From an uncultured Cellvibrionales bacterium (lineage in GTDB: Bacteria > Pseudomonadota > Gammaproteobacteria > Pseudomonadales > GM7GCV1), in NCBI GenBank assembly GCA_913063225.1, contig CAJXYP010000002.1, positions 85,756 through 149,755 of the forward strand: a stretch of DNA of 64,000 nt. The letters are read 5' to 3'. The translations under genes and the position numbers were made by a program. The first letter of the stretch is position 1. Each line of letters opens with the position of its first letter. Shown in pieces: positions 17,801 to 29,063 of the stretch. The notes under the pieces were generated by a model. It was not told the DNA's origin, did not search any database, and worked only from the letters and a program-made list of their open reading frames with translations.

Positions 17801-18793
17801 AAGCTGCAGCGGTCCCAAAGACTGGTCTCCGTAGTTCAATCCGAAATCTACCAAATCAAAGCGCCAACCTCCTTTTGTTAAACGCTGACCCCAAAGATCT
17901 GCATCCAAGCTGAGAGGAGCATCGTCATCTATCAGGTACAGATCCGATACAACAGCCTGTCCAGACATTTCGATTTCTGCTCCGGGTTTTACATCAAACC
18001 AAATCTCGCCCTCAGCAAGAATAGGCGTGTCATCCTTCGTTTCTATATAACCGGCGAATAACGTGGCGAACAAGTTGCTCATATCAGCACCTGTCAGGGC
18101 TAGATATGCCTGCCCCTGCAACTGATCAAACTGATAACTATTGCCACTTAGCTCGACTGTAGCCTCTATACCGTTCTCATCTCCGTCAACCTGCCCTTCA
18201 ATACCGATTCTGTGGAAACTTTCCTCGTTGTCTGCCCGCATTTCCGAGAATTTGAGATTAAAAAACCTACCATCATCAAAGTTGAAATCCACACTAAGAT
18301 TTTGAATATCAATGGTGCGGCTGCGAAATAGCATATCCGCCAACTGCTGGGCTGAACCTTTTGTTGGCGATCCTTTTGCCCCAGTTGAAATACCCGCTAT
18401 AACCCAGGTATCGTCTGGTAACTGATTGAGTTCAAGACTTAGATCCTGAATGAAAAGCTCTTCCCAGATTGCGGTTTGTAACAAAACACTTTGTAGATAA
18501 TCTGGCACTGCGCGGACAAACCCGGCCCTCAAGCCAGGGTTTTCTGCATCGTCACCAAGCTGCAAACCTTCAAGCTCGATAATGGGATAAATGGTATCCC
18601 AAACACCCCGTGCTGCTTCAGCAGTGACAGGGGTAAGAAGTACATCACTGAGGTAAGACTCAATCTGAGACTGATAAAAATAGAGCTGGGTTATCAATAG
18701 TCGACTTAACAGAAGAAAAACTGCCGCTAGGACAATGCTTAGATATAAGCTCCAGCGGCAGAAATCTGCTGTTTGTTTAAGTCGACGTCTCAT
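14864..18793 (-). CDS. yhdP: YhdP-family AsmA-like phospholipid transport protein
   Basis: Very large envelope protein of 1309 aa, matching YhdP, an AsmA-like bridge that moves phospholipids to the outer membrane. A single N-terminal transmembrane helix (about residues 14-40) anchors it in the inner membrane. The rest is a long beta-groove domain (DUF3971-type) ending in an AsmA-like C-terminal region with VGVVLNDGQFDAEAQGGAIL and ALFSIDNWGRRLKFDFSDL. Its start overlaps the rng stop by 4 bp, the order mreBCD-maf-rng-yhdP being conserved in many gammaproteobacteria. Confidence 0.9.
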   Translation of the reverse strand: MRRRLKQTADFCRWSLYLSIVLAAVFLLLSRLLITQLYFYQSQIESYLSDVLLTPVTAEAARGVWDTIYPIIELEGLQLGDDAENPGLRAGFVRAVPDYLQSVLLQTAIWEELFIQDLSLELNQLPDDTWVIAGISTGAKGSPTKGSAQQLADMLFRSRTIDIQNLSVDFNFDDGRFFNLKFSEMRADNEESFHRIGIEGQVDGDENGIEATVELSGNSYQFDQLQGQAYLALTGADMSNLFATLFAGYIETKDDTPILAEGEIWFDVKPGAEIEMSGQAVVSDLYLIDDDAPLSLDADLWGQRLTKGGWRFDLVDFGLNYGDQSLGPLQLSTRREETGLRFLTEGIALEEIEQKVAALNVFPQSLKEAIQILAPRGNLTSASIIFSEDAQQNPHWLVEGNLLEVSVNSYRGVPEIENLSGYFIADAKGGELLIASTNTAIHFDRLFEEEIFNQNLRGQVGWRIDSEAGELNVYSGLISLSNLASQGAAQFHLTTALSRGAFPTNFTLITGMQDGLASQWPQYVPTLGGDALIQWFENSKLEGALPQAGFIYRGTIGLGADNIKTVQLAGEVNNGNLTFAPGWPEMTGLKSNFWLSDRKFYSLTEQSSLGPVSLSDTYTEVDYSLEAVLSTRAVLNGDLNDLVDLLRTTPIRSQIGDSLDGLQFSGPAEIEFNLQQPLKSDLVSDEVLVRVNTRLSGNELHLDALDLSVADISGDLQYDQDGLRSDNLSAEVWGNPLEATIETTSETNRSSVLALSSEIEISDLKAWLNLPILDSFEGGFAALAEISFASASGELPQFRLWSETLGMTSLLPLPLQKNIDQSRYLEVTSQLMPDKSSSLDLGWGDTLELSLSFDTQGQVYQSAFSILSDLPEKQAGKLIGKASLENFDYLEWENIAIGEEGLESALEPDISISSSQTWFSGLDLGPVVGQLTYKDSIFHLGFSAAFGEGDISFFGADSDMPHHLVLDWADIKALTNISKANIPELDKVLVQSDATLVVSEAESSLDTDLDPRKLPAVVFDIQQLKYADQDWGNWHFEIEPHDLGASITNLSSAFAGSTIEADGVSRLDWGYNGQEHLTVINMQLGLTDVGDIFRVVNDSAAVSSETGKISAQLGWSGLPWKPTLAELGGEVGVVLNDGQFDAEAQGGAILDLIALFSIDNWGRRLKFDFSDLTEGGTDYRSFSGDFGVENGLVTTLDPVNISLITGRLTFDGLIDLNQNQVDAELVATLPVRNNLAWVTAAVAGIPAAAGVWLFGELFKDELDSMASVTYLVTGDLGAPDLDAKRAVDVDQAVASEEAADEATSEASVQ

Positions 18794-20271
18794 AAATTTC
18801 CTAGCGGAACAATATCAAACTTACCTTGAGGGTATTGGCCCTCAACTTTTATCTCAATAGTGCAAGAGAGCTGGGTCTCAAGATTAGCTATAAGCCCCGC
18901 GTCATCTTCCTGTAATTGCACAGAAATCTGCTCAGAGACCAAAATCAGGATGCTCTCGGGTCGCTGTTTTTGTAAACGCCTTATTGCTTCCCTATATATA
19001 TCGAAACAGATGGTCTCAGCGGATTTGACCACCCCTGAGCCCAAACATTCCGGACATGGTTCACAAAGCAGTCTTGTTAGACTCTCCGAATTACGTCTTC
19101 GAGTCATTTCAATTAAACCAAATGTTGAGAACTCTGACACTATAGTTGTTGCTTTATCATGATCCAGAGCAACTTCTAAAGCTCGAATCACCTGGCGCTG
19201 ATGATCCCTAAGCTCCATATCAATAAAATCGACAACAATAATTCCACCAAGATTGCGAAGTCGAAGTTGGTGGGCAATTACAGAGGCCGCTTCAAGGTTA
19301 GTCTGAAATATTGTCTCTTCTAAATTTCGATTTCCGACAAAAGATCCGGTATTAATATCTATTGTCACCATTGCTTCGGTTTGCTCTATAACCAAGGAGC
19401 CTCCCGATTTTAGTGGCACTCTGGGCTGAAGCGCTCGAGCTATTTCTTCTTCTATACTAAAAATATCAAAAAGAGGTTTCGAATCCTGATAATAACCAAC
19501 CAAAGGGGCAAGTCCCGGGCAGTACCTTTGTGTAAATTCACATATAGATTCAAATTCTTGTTTATTATCGACGCGAATTGCATCCAATCCTTTATCAGAC
19601 ACGTCACGGACAGCACGCAAAGCCAATGGAATATCTGTATAGATATTGGAAGACGGTTTTGCATTTTGGGAAAGCTCCACAACTTCTTGCCATCGATCCT
19701 TTAGGTATTCCATGTCCTCTAGGAGTTTTTTTTCGCTGGCGCCCTCAGCGGCTGTTCTGGCAATAAATCCTCCAGGAATAGACCGCTGCTTAGCGAGTTC
19801 ACCAATGAGGCCTTTTAGGCGTTGACGCTCCTCTTCGCTATCGATCCGCTGCGAAATCCCGAGATGATCGGTCTGCGGCATATAAACTAAATACCTAGTC
19901 GATACAGATAAGCGCATGCTTAATCGGGCACCCTTATTACTCAATGGTGACTTCACCACCTGAACCAGAACTGATTTGCCCTCATGCACTTTTCTGAGAA
20001 TATTGCCGGCAACTGGATTAGTGACTTCCAATCCATTTGTGCCGATTAATGGAATATCCGATTCGTGCAAAAAGCCGGCCCGGTCAATGCCGATATCGAC
20101 AAATGCAGCCTGCATGCCCTGCATTACTCTTGTGACTTTACCCTTATATATATTGCCGACAAGCCGAGAGTCACTCTTTTTCTCTAGATTTAGCTCTTGC
20201 AGCAAACCGTCCTCGATAAGGGCGGTTCGCGTTAGGCCATTAGTAACACTTACGAAAAGCTGATTAGACAC
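18790..20271 (-). CDS. rng: Ribonuclease G
   Basis: Endoribonuclease for 16S rRNA 5' maturation and mRNA decay, 493 aa, typical for RNase G and far shorter than RNase E. It starts MSNQLFVSVTNGLTRTALIE, followed by an S1 RNA-binding domain (residues about 38-125) and the catalytic DNase-I-like domain with metal-binding aspartates in TIDINTGSFVG and IIVVDFIDM. The zinc-link CEPCPECLGSG is present. It overlaps maf by 8 bp and yhdP by 4 bp, so it is co-transcribed. Confidence 0.95.
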   Translation of the reverse strand: MSNQLFVSVTNGLTRTALIEDGLLQELNLEKKSDSRLVGNIYKGKVTRVMQGMQAAFVDIGIDRAGFLHESDIPLIGTNGLEVTNPVAGNILRKVHEGKSVLVQVVKSPLSNKGARLSMRLSVSTRYLVYMPQTDHLGISQRIDSEEERQRLKGLIGELAKQRSIPGGFIARTAAEGASEKKLLEDMEYLKDRWQEVVELSQNAKPSSNIYTDIPLALRAVRDVSDKGLDAIRVDNKQEFESICEFTQRYCPGLAPLVGYYQDSKPLFDIFSIEEEIARALQPRVPLKSGGSLVIEQTEAMVTIDINTGSFVGNRNLEETIFQTNLEAASVIAHQLRLRNLGGIIVVDFIDMELRDHQRQVIRALEVALDHDKATTIVSEFSTFGLIEMTRRRNSESLTRLLCEPCPECLGSGVVKSAETICFDIYREAIRRLQKQRPESILILVSEQISVQLQEDDAGLIANLETQLSCTIEIKVEGQYPQGKFDIVPLGNL

Positions 20272-20863
20272 TATTGCGGCCTAAACAACCGCCAACATTC
20301 CAACGATCCAGCAGCTGCATAGTTTCGCAAACCGGCAGACCGACAACATTTGAATAGCTACCTTCAATACGCTCGACAAATTCTGCCGCTAATCCTTGAA
20401 TACCGTAGCCACCAGCTTTGTCTTGAGGTTCGCCAGTGTTCCAGTAATTCTGAATTTCGTTGCTTCCGATGCTTCGAAAACTCACCTCTGTCGAGACAAC
20501 CAGACTCTCGCGCGAAGACATCTCAGGGCCGGTTGCCACAGCCACCCCAGAATAAACTTGGTGAGTTTTTCCAGAAAGTAGCTCAAACATATATACAAAA
20601 TGATCAAAACCTTCAGGTTTACCCAATATTCTTGAACCGATACTCACGCAAGTATCGGCTGCTAGTACCAGTTTGCACTTAGATGTTTTCAAGCTTGTTA
20701 GCCGATCCTCCGCCTTCGCTTTTGAAACTCTCGCTACGTAATTCGTCGGACTTTCGTTCGGCAATACGGACTCATCTATTTGAGCTGGTTCGACTAGAAA
20801 ATCAACCCCGTGTCGCAACAGAATGTCAGCACGGCGTGGCGATGCGGAGGCGAGTATGATCAA
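20264..20863 (-). CDS. maf: Maf/YhdE-type nucleoside triphosphate pyrophosphatase
   Basis: House-cleaning pyrophosphatase that hydrolyses dTTP/UTP and modified nucleotides, 199 aa. The N-terminus IILASASPRRADILLRHG is the Maf signature. The conserved ADTCV and LGKPEGFDHF regions and the C-terminal GGYGIQGLAAEFV with IEGSYSNVVGLPV are all present. It lies in the usual place between mreD and rng and overlaps rng by 8 bp. Confidence 0.93.
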   Translation of the reverse strand: MIILASASPRRADILLRHGVDFLVEPAQIDESVLPNESPTNYVARVSKAKAEDRLTSLKTSKCKLVLAADTCVSIGSRILGKPEGFDHFVYMFELLSGKTHQVYSGVAVATGPEMSSRESLVVSTEVSFRSIGSNEIQNYWNTGEPQDKAGGYGIQGLAAEFVERIEGSYSNVVGLPVCETMQLLDRWNVGGCLGRNSV

Positions 20864-20901
20864 AAAATAAACTCTTAAACTGTGGTTAAACTGGGTTTAG
20901 G

Positions 20902-21402
20902 CTAGGGTTGAATCAGGGTGCGCCGGATCTTGGGGACGGACTCCAATCGGGTAACGATTACCGGCCAAAATATTGAGGTCAAAAGCACCGCCCACACCGC
21001 ATCCAAGCTTGGTAAAATCCCCAAATTAAGTGCCGTTACCCAGCTGGACAAAAACTTTAGGAACATCAGAATTCCGATAATAAGTGGTAGCTGTTTAGCA
21101 GGTGACAGCATGCGTAAACTATCTCGTATCCAAGGTATAAAGAAACAAATCAGTACCAGCCCAAGCGCATGCTGGCCAAGTGGGGCAAAGGCTACCAAAT
21201 CCTGCAGTAGCCCTGTGCAAAACCCTAAAGTAAGTGACCATGCCACAGGGCGGTAAAAGTTTATATAAAGCACTAGCAGTGCTACGGCATCAATTCGAAT
21301 ATTTGGTGCCCCGGGAATTGGCGTTACATAAACAACGCAGGCCACTAGCACCAATATCAAATAGATGGGCATAGGAACGGGCTTTCGCTCTGAAAAAACC
21401 AC
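20902..21402 (-). CDS. mreD: Rod shape-determining protein MreD
   Basis: Small polytopic inner-membrane protein of the elongasome, 166 aa. It has about five hydrophobic segments, and the central sequence RPVAWSLTLGFCTGLLQDL fits the family (GLLxDx motif). It lies 3 bp after mreC and 38 bp before maf. Confidence 0.9.
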   Translation of the reverse strand: MVFSERKPVPMPIYLILVLVACVVYVTPIPGAPNIRIDAVALLVLYINFYRPVAWSLTLGFCTGLLQDLVAFAPLGQHALGLVLICFFIPWIRDSLRMLSPAKQLPLIIGILMFLKFLSSWVTALNLGILPSLDAVWAVLLTSIFWPVIVTRLESVPKIRRTLIQP

Positions 21403-21405
21403 GCT

Positions 21406-22302
21406 TTACTGCCTCGCGTCTATTCGACTGGAAGTACCTTCCACTGCGGGCCATTGACTAAGAACCCTAGATTCCCAACCGGAGAAAAGCAGCAACATAT
21501 GGCCCGTAGTCTGTAAGTTGGAATCCGGTCGAATTTCCACTTCTAGAAAGGGCGAGCCTTCCAAAACACGCACAGAAGTAACCTTGCCAACGGGATAGCC
21601 CTTTGGAAAACGCTCTCCCAAACCAGAGGTAACTATATTGTCACCCACAACAATATCCATGGTTACTGGAATGTCTCGTAATCGTATGCGATTGAAATCA
21701 CCGGTCCCTTCGGCGATGGATCGAACACCACTGCGCAAGTTTTGCACAGGAACCGCATGGTCACGATCTGAAATCAACAATACTTCACTATATTCATCAC
21801 CGACCGATACCACCTGCCCCACCAATCCCTGTGCATCCAATACCGGCTGCCCAACATAGAGCTCTTGGTCTTGGCCTTTGTCTAATATAAGGCGATGGGT
21901 TTCAGAATCCGGAGGAGTGCCAATTAATTCAGCTATCAATACTCGCGCTTCTAGCAGCTCTGCAACATTGAGTAGCTGCCTAAGCCTAGTGTTTTCTGCC
22001 ACCACCGTAGTCATAGTTGAAACACGAGCCTGAAGTATCAGGTTTTGATCTCGCAAGGTTTGGTTTTCTAACAAAATATCATCGCGACTTGTGAAGCTGT
22101 TGTCGCTCCATTCGCGCAAACGGGCTGGAATATTGGTTACATGATAGAGCGGCGCAACCAAGTCCAGTGCCTTAGATCGCACCGGGTCCAACCAATCAGT
22201 AAAGTAATTCACGCCAAGTAGGCAAACAGCCAAAAAACCGAATAGAACTGCACCTCGCAGAGGCGCAGGTCCTTCGCGGAATATATGTCGGTCGGTTGGC
22301 AT
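21406..22302 (-). CDS. mreC: Rod shape-determining protein MreC
   Basis: Periplasmic scaffold of the elongasome, 298 aa. An N-terminal transmembrane helix (about 17-35) is followed by a short coiled coil (LLENQTLRDQNLILQARV) and a beta-domain with VLDAQGLVGQVV, SEVLLISDRDHAVPVQ and GLGERFPKGYPVGKV, all typical of MreC. It lies between mreB and mreD in the standard operon order. Confidence 0.94.
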   Translation of the reverse strand: MPTDRHIFREGPAPLRGAVLFGFLAVCLLGVNYFTDWLDPVRSKALDLVAPLYHVTNIPARLREWSDNSFTSRDDILLENQTLRDQNLILQARVSTMTTVVAENTRLRQLLNVAELLEARVLIAELIGTPPDSETHRLILDKGQDQELYVGQPVLDAQGLVGQVVSVGDEYSEVLLISDRDHAVPVQNLRSGVRSIAEGTGDFNRIRLRDIPVTMDIVVGDNIVTSGLGERFPKGYPVGKVTSVRVLEGSPFLEVEIRPDSNLQTTGHMLLLFSGWESRVLSQWPAVEGTSSRIDARQ

Positions 22303-22342
22303 TGCGATTAGATCTTTTTAAACAGGTCCGTATTCAGACAGC

Positions 22343-23437
<1,095 letters not shown>

Positions 23438-23549
23438 TCAACGGCAGGGATTTTGAGCAAGCGACAAATATGATAAGTTACCGCGCTTTCTCACTTTTTA
23501 CCCTTTTCTAGCTAAAATAACCTTACTAAATGAAAAATTGGACCACTCA

Positions 23550-23837
23550 ATGGCATTAACACCAGACGCAGTCGCAAAACTCGCCGAATTGGCGCGCTTG
23601 TCGATAGATTCACAAAATGTTGAATCAACCACAGGAAGTGTTTCAGATATTTTGCATATGATTGATCAGTTAAAGCAGGTCGATACATCTGAAATTGCTC
23701 CTCTATCTCACCCCATGGATCTCGCACAAAGACTGCGAGCTGATCAGGTAACAGAGCCTAATCAACGTGAAGAATTTCAAGAAATTGCCCCAGCGGTAGA
23801 GCGTGGGCTCTATCTCGTACCTCGAGTTATTGAGTAA
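23550..23837 (+). CDS. gatC: Asp-tRNA(Asn)/Glu-tRNA(Gln) amidotransferase subunit C
   Basis: Small subunit that stabilises the GatCAB complex, which amidates mischarged Glu-tRNA(Gln) and/or Asp-tRNA(Asn). It is 95 aa from ATG 23550; an in-frame TTG at 23538 was rejected because the family begins at [20 protein letters not shown]. It ends with the conserved LRAD....[23 protein letters not shown]. It is 4 bp before gatA. Confidence 0.93.
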   Translation: MALTPDAVAKLAELARLSIDSQNVESTTGSVSDILHMIDQLKQVDTSEIAPLSHPMDLAQRLRADQVTEPNQREEFQEIAPAVERGLYLVPRVIE

Positions 23838-23841
23838 AACC

Positions 23842-25305
23842 ATGCACAACAAAACAATTCGCGAGATTCTTGATGATCTCGCCAGTGGCGAGTATTCCAG
23901 CCGAGAAATCACCAGCGCGCTGTTAACACGCATTAAAAATCTGGATCCCGCATTAAACAGCTTTATTAGCCTGACAGAAGATCAAGCTCTAGCCGCCGCA
24001 GAGGCCGCTGATGCCCTCCGCAGCCAAGGCAATGCCAGAGGCCTTTGTGGTGTGCCAGTTGCCCATAAAGACATATTTTGCACCAAGGGCGTGCGAACCA
24101 GTGCCGGTTCGAAGATGCTCGACAACTTTATTGCGCCTTATGACGCCACACTGGTAAGACATCTGGCTGAATCCGGCGCAGTCTGCTTGGGTAAAACCAA
24201 CATGGACGAATTCGCCATGGGCTCCTCAAACGAAACTAGTTTTTATGGCCCGGTCAAAAATCCTTGGGATACTGAACGCGTTCCCGGCGGATCATCAGGC
24301 GGTTCTGCAGCTGCAGTTGCAGCTAGATTGGTGCCAGGCGCGACCGCAACAGATACCGGTGGCTCGATTCGCCAACCGGCTTCTCTATGCGGTGTTACAG
24401 GGCTTAAACCTACGTATGGCAGGGTATCTCGCTACGGCATGATCGCTTTTGCGTCCAGCTTGGACCAGGCGGGCCCAATCGCTCGAACCGCAGAAGACTG
24501 CGCGTTGTTACTTGAATCCATGGCGGGTTTCGATGCCATGGATTCCACCTGCATCGATAAAGAAGTCCCCAACTACAGCGCCTCCTTGGCGGACTCTATT
24601 AGGGGTCTGCGCATAGGACTGCCCAAACAGTACTTTAATGGTGATATCAATGCCGAGGTCGGCACCCTTATTGACAATGCACTTGAAGAGCTGAAGAACG
24701 CCGGAGCCACTTTGGTGGAGGTAGATTTACCCCATGCAGAACTGGCAATACCAACCTATTACGTCGTGGCTCCCGCAGAGTGCTCAACCAATCTTTCAAG
24801 GTATGATGGCGTTCGTTACGGATACCGCTGTGATGATCCCCGTGATTTAACCGATCTCTATACTCGAAGCCGCAGTGAAGCCTTTGGCGACGAAGTAAAA
24901 CGACGCATCTTGGTCGGAACCTACGTATTGTCTGCCGGCTTTTATGACGCTTATTATCGTCAAGCGCAAAAAGTACGCCGCTTGATACAACAAGATTACA
25001 TTACCGCTTTCGACAAGGCTGACCTAATCGCTAGTCCCACAGCCCTCTCTACCGCCTTTAAATTCGGCGAGAAATCGGCTAATCCGATTGAGATGTATCA
25101 AGAAGATTTATATACCATTCCCGCAAACATGGCAGGTCTGCCGGCTATGTCTATGCCCTGCGGTCTAATTGGTGGCTTGCCCATAGGCATGCAATTTGTT
25201 GGACGACAATTTGAAGAGGCGCGCATGCTAAACGCAGCTCACCAATATCAGATGCGCACTGACTGGCATACTTTATCTCCATCTGTCTACGGGAGTGCCA
25301 AATAA
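23842..25305 (+). CDS. gatA: Asp-tRNA(Asn)/Glu-tRNA(Gln) amidotransferase subunit A
   Basis: Amidase subunit that frees ammonia from glutamine. It is 487 aa from ATG 23842; the start 13 codons upstream lies inside gatC and lacks homology. The amidase signature is intact: catalytic Lys in [10 protein letters not shown], cis-Ser in [16 protein letters not shown] and the nucleophile Ser in [15 protein letters not shown]. The stop shares one base with the gatB ATG. Confidence 0.96.
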   Translation: MHNKTIREILDDLASGEYSSREITSALLTRIKNLDPALNSFISLTEDQALAAAEAADALRSQGNARGLCGVPVAHKDIFCTKGVRTSAGSKMLDNFIAPYDATLVRHLAESGAVCLGKTNMDEFAMGSSNETSFYGPVKNPWDTERVPGGSSGGSAAAVAARLVPGATATDTGGSIRQPASLCGVTGLKPTYGRVSRYGMIAFASSLDQAGPIARTAEDCALLLESMAGFDAMDSTCIDKEVPNYSASLADSIRGLRIGLPKQYFNGDINAEVGTLIDNALEELKNAGATLVEVDLPHAELAIPTYYVVAPAECSTNLSRYDGVRYGYRCDDPRDLTDLYTRSRSEAFGDEVKRRILVGTYVLSAGFYDAYYRQAQKVRRLIQQDYITAFDKADLIASPTALSTAFKFGEKSANPIEMYQEDLYTIPANMAGLPAMSMPCGLIGGLPIGMQFVGRQFEEARMLNAAHQYQMRTDWHTLSPSVYGSAK

Positions 25306-26744
25306 TGGAATGGGAAATCGTTATAGGGCTGGAAGTTCACGTACAGCTGAAAACCAGATCTAAAATATTCTCGGGCGCAGCAGTAGATTTTGGCCAAGAA
25401 CCAAATACCAATGCGTGTGCAATTGATCTGGCCCTTCCCGGAACACTGCCAGTACTCAACGCTGAAGTAACTGCTATGGCGGTGAAATTTGGTTTGGCCA
25501 TAGATGCGGAAATCAGCCGACGCTCAGTTTTCGAGCGCAAAAACTATTTTTACCCTGACCTACCCAAGGGCTATCAAACCACTCAATTGGATGAACCTAT
25601 TGTTGGTAAAGCGATCATTATGTTGGAGCTTGAAGATGGCACAGAAAAAGCCGTCCGCTTGCACCACGCCCACCTTGAAGAAGACGCGGGCAAGTCCCTG
25701 CATGAAGACTTTGCAGGTATGTCCGGGATTGATTTAAACCGTGCCGGAACCGCTCTGATTGAGATTGTTTCAGAGCCAGATATGCGCTCATCAGAAGAGG
25801 CCGTGGCTTTTTTGAAAAAGATTCACTCCATAGTCACCTATTTGGATATTTCTGACGGCGAAATGTCACAGGGCTCAATGCGCTGTGATGCCAATGTTTC
25901 CATTCGACCCATGGGCCAGGAAGAACTGGGTATTCGAGCAGAGATAAAAAACATTAACTCTTTCCGTTTTGTAGAGCGGGCGATCGCCGTTGAGGTCGAA
26001 CGACAAATAGACCTCATTTCTGATGGTGGGACAGTGGCGCAAGAAACTCGACTCTATGACGCTAATAAAAACGAAACTCGGCCGATGCGGAGCAAAGAAG
26101 TGGCCAATGACTATCGCTACTTCCCCTGCCCGGATTTACTGCCAGTTGAGTTGGAAAAGTCATATATTCAGTCGCTAAGAGATTCCCTGCCAGAATTGCC
26201 AGATGCCAAGAGAAAACGGTTTGGTGGTGACTACGGCTTGTCCAACTATGACGCAAGCCTTTTAACTCAGGAGCGACCTTTTGCCGATTATTACGAACTG
26301 GTAGCTGCTGAGTGCAGCGACGCAAAACTGGCGGCGAACTGGGTGATGGGCGAACTATCAGCGCAACTCAATAAAGAAGACTTAAAAATATCTGAATCTC
26401 CTTTATCTGCGGCGAAACTGGGACAGCTGATCACTAGGGTGATTGATGGCACCATCTCAGGAAAACAAGCCAAGCAACTATTTGAACTACTCTGGACTGA
26501 GGGTGGAGAAGTAGATCAAACCATTGAAGTCAAGGGCCTAAAGCAAGTTTCGGATTCCGGAGCTATCGAAAACATGATCGATCAGGTTATCGCCGAGAAT
26601 ACGCAACAGGTAGAAAACTTCCGCTCCGCTGCAGAAGATAAACGCAAGAAAATGTTCGGCTTCTTTGTTGGACAGGTGATGAAACTGTCCCAGGGCCAAG
26701 CTAACCCTGCCGAAGTTAATAAAATTTTAAAAGAGAAATTATGA
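25305..26744 (+). CDS. gatB: Asp-tRNA(Asn)/Glu-tRNA(Gln) amidotransferase subunit B
   Basis: Subunit that binds tRNA, phosphorylates the mischarged aminoacyl end and receives ammonia from GatA. It is 479 aa. It opens with [20 protein letters not shown], has the GatB signature around [20 protein letters not shown], and ends in the helical tail (YqeY-like) domain [20 protein letters not shown]. It overlaps gatA by 1 bp and the next gene by 4 bp. Confidence 0.96.
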   Translation: MEWEIVIGLEVHVQLKTRSKIFSGAAVDFGQEPNTNACAIDLALPGTLPVLNAEVTAMAVKFGLAIDAEISRRSVFERKNYFYPDLPKGYQTTQLDEPIVGKAIIMLELEDGTEKAVRLHHAHLEEDAGKSLHEDFAGMSGIDLNRAGTALIEIVSEPDMRSSEEAVAFLKKIHSIVTYLDISDGEMSQGSMRCDANVSIRPMGQEELGIRAEIKNINSFRFVERAIAVEVERQIDLISDGGTVAQETRLYDANKNETRPMRSKEVANDYRYFPCPDLLPVELEKSYIQSLRDSLPELPDAKRKRFGGDYGLSNYDASLLTQERPFADYYELVAAECSDAKLAANWVMGELSAQLNKEDLKISESPLSAAKLGQLITRVIDGTISGKQAKQLFELLWTEGGEVDQTIEVKGLKQVSDSGAIENMIDQVIAENTQQVENFRSAAEDKRKKMFGFFVGQVMKLSQGQANPAEVNKILKEKL

Positions 26745-27037
26745 GCCTTAAAAAAGACAAGCAAAAAGTTCTTGGGGAATTCTTTGATGAAAATCGAATT
26801 CGAGAATTTTTGGCCTACGAAGCACCAGAGGGAGTTAACAACGACTTTCATTTACTAGAGCGCGCCTACCGCGGTATGCAAGCAGAAAACTTTGTAACCT
26901 TTCTGCAAATATTTCAGGCGGAAGGCGGTGATGTGAACGCTAAGAATGCAGATGGCAATAGCTTGTTTAACTTGGTGCAACAGCATAGCGCTTTTCTGGA
27001 ATATGCCGCCGCATTGAAACAGGTCGGCGCTAGCTGA
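26741..27037 (+). CDS. PA4642-family protein of unknown function
   Basis: Small cytoplasmic protein, 98 aa, resembling the conserved Pseudomonas PA4642-type family from the pattern [20 protein letters not shown] and [20 protein letters not shown]. Charged, helical, with no signal peptide or catalytic motif. It overlaps gatB by 4 bp (ATGA), so it is probably translated from the gat operon message. Its 3' end overlaps convergent tgpA by 8 bp. Function unknown. Confidence 0.75.
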   Translation: MSLKKDKQKVLGEFFDENRIREFLAYEAPEGVNNDFHLLERAYRGMQAENFVTFLQIFQAEGGDVNAKNADGNSLFNLVQQHSAFLEYAAALKQVGAS

Positions 27038-29054
27038 GCTTGCGTATATCCCTTCGTAGCTCTTCGGAATCCGCTCTTACAAGTTGATATAGAAATTGGT
27101 CCAAGCGCGCAGTCAGCTCGGCCAGATCGTCCTTATACTCCGGCAGTTCCTCAGTAGCTTGGGTCAATATATCTTCTAGTGTCATTCCGGGCTCTGGTGA
27201 AAAGCCCAGCTTGCGTAGTCTTTTCAGATATAACCGCACAATACGTTGCTCTCGTGTGAGGTTTCGATTTAGATAAAAAGTTTTTGTGAGTACATATAGA
27301 CTCACAAAAAAAGCTAAAGCCGATACTAGCGAGAGTGCCAATTTAAGGGGTGTCACCTCTCCTAACAGGTCTTCGAGCAAATCAAATTGCGATCCAGTGT
27401 CGTAACCAAGTACTAGAGATAGCCAGCGATAATTTAGGCTATCTAGCTGAAGTCGAATCCAATTGGTAAAGGCTAGATCCCGAAACCGGTCGAACGAAAA
27501 TAGACTCTCGTCGAGCAATTCATCGTTTCTAAAGAACGCTTCAAAACCAACCTCAATTCTCTCGGGCGCCACTGCAGAAATAGGGTCAAGGCGAGTCCAG
27601 CCAAATCCATCTCGCCAATATTCAACCCAAGCATTAGCATTGTATTGATGAACCATCAAATAGCCTTCAGTGGGATGCACCTCGCCTCCTTGATAGCCGG
27701 CGACGATGCGCGCAGGGATACCAGCCATTCGAAGCACCGCCGCAGTTGCACTGGCAAAGTGTTCGCAGAAACCACGCTGGCCATCAAATAGAAATTGATC
27801 TACTGCTTCGTCCAAATAAGTTGGCGGATCAAGAGTGTAGCTGAACTGGCCGTTAAACAACCCAAGTAAACGAGACACAACAGATTCTGCACCGGTTTCA
27901 TCTACCCAACTCGCTATAAGCGCTTCAGTACGTGGGTTTTCTCCCGGAGCAAACTCCAGATTATCTCTGACCTGAAATGGCATCAATCTCACTGGTTGAT
28001 GGCTATAGTCGAGATGGCTTTCTACGCTGTACTTAAATGATTGGGCAATGGGAATCCTATTGACCAAAAGCAAACTCCGGGTTTGGCCTACCGTTTGCCG
28101 GTCACTAGAAGCAGCCGGAAGCGCAAATAACCAATCTTCATGTGTCGGCTCTAGAAAAACATCATACTCAATGGGATCACCCCGTCTTTCTATTTCAGTG
28201 CTTAAGTCGTAAGCGGATCTGCGATCGGGCCAAACGATAGCTGCACCTTCGCTCAATCCACGCCGCTCATTTTTCGGCTGCTAAGCACGTCCATCAAATT
28301 CACTAAATATTAAACCACGCCAGTAGAGATCTCGCGGCGCTGGCACTTCCCCCTCAAACTCAACACGGAAAGCCACTTCATTAGAATTACTCAAGCTGCT
28401 TATAGAGCCCGGATCCATAAAATCACTTATGCCCGCTGTTGCTTGGTCAATTTGCACCGGCAGTACGCTAAAGGCCGGCAATCTCGGAGCCAAAACAAAT
28501 ATTATTATGGTCAGAGGTATGGATACGGCTATCAACCGAAGTATTTGTCGCAAAGGCTCCAATGAAAAGTTAAAAAGCGAAAACTGCTGATCTGTATCCC
28601 GCAGCAACATACTCTGGGCGGTAAGAATCACAGTGAAGCCAGTAATCGACAGCAAAAAACTACCCATGTTCTGTGCAAATATAGGCTGCAGGGCTCCCAT
28701 AAATAAACATAAATAGATGAGTAAATGACTCTGCCTCTGACGAGACATCTCCAGAAAGTATAAGCAGCTTGCGACAGTTAGTATTGAACTCATCGGCTCT
28801 ACACCAGGAGTAAATCCGTACTGAGCTATAAACCCAAGGGCTAGCAAAAGAGCCAGAACCACCATCACCCGTGGCGATGGCTGACCTCGCCCTTTATGCA
28901 TCAAATAAGCGCGCCACCCTACTGCGACCAATCCCCCAATCGGCGCCCAAATCGGCGCCCAAATCGGCAAGAAATACCAGATCGGAGCACAAGCAAAAAG
29001 CAGCGCTGACATTAACCAAATACGTTGTACGCGAGAGATTTGTAGCTCAGACAA
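27030..29054 (-). pseudogene. tgpA: tgpA-type DUF3488/transglutaminase gene split by one amber codon
   Basis: Intact, it would encode a 670-residue inner-membrane protein: an N-terminal multi-helix DUF3488 part (28281-29054), a periplasmic transglutaminase core with catalytic Cys in GFCEHFASATAAVLRMAGIP, and a C-terminal helix plus DUF4129-like tail. A TAG at 28283-28281 interrupts it after WRGLIFSEFDGRA. The frame continues cleanly as QPKNERRGLSEGAAIV, so this is a nonsense codon, not a frameshift. Homologues usually have Trp here (FDGRxW), so TGG to TAG is the simplest event. Restart at a TTG (28256) could give the C-terminal half without its membrane part. A 12-bp tandem repeat lies in the N-terminal half. 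Confidence 0.85.
28938..28968. repeat. 12-bp tandem repeat in tgpA N-terminal part
   Basis: The unit AATCGGCGCCCA occurs about 2.6 times in a row, giving the peptide repeat PIWAPIWAPIGG in a transmembrane segment. It is in frame, so it does not break the gene. Confidence 0.8.
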
Positions 29055-29063
29055 GATACACCT

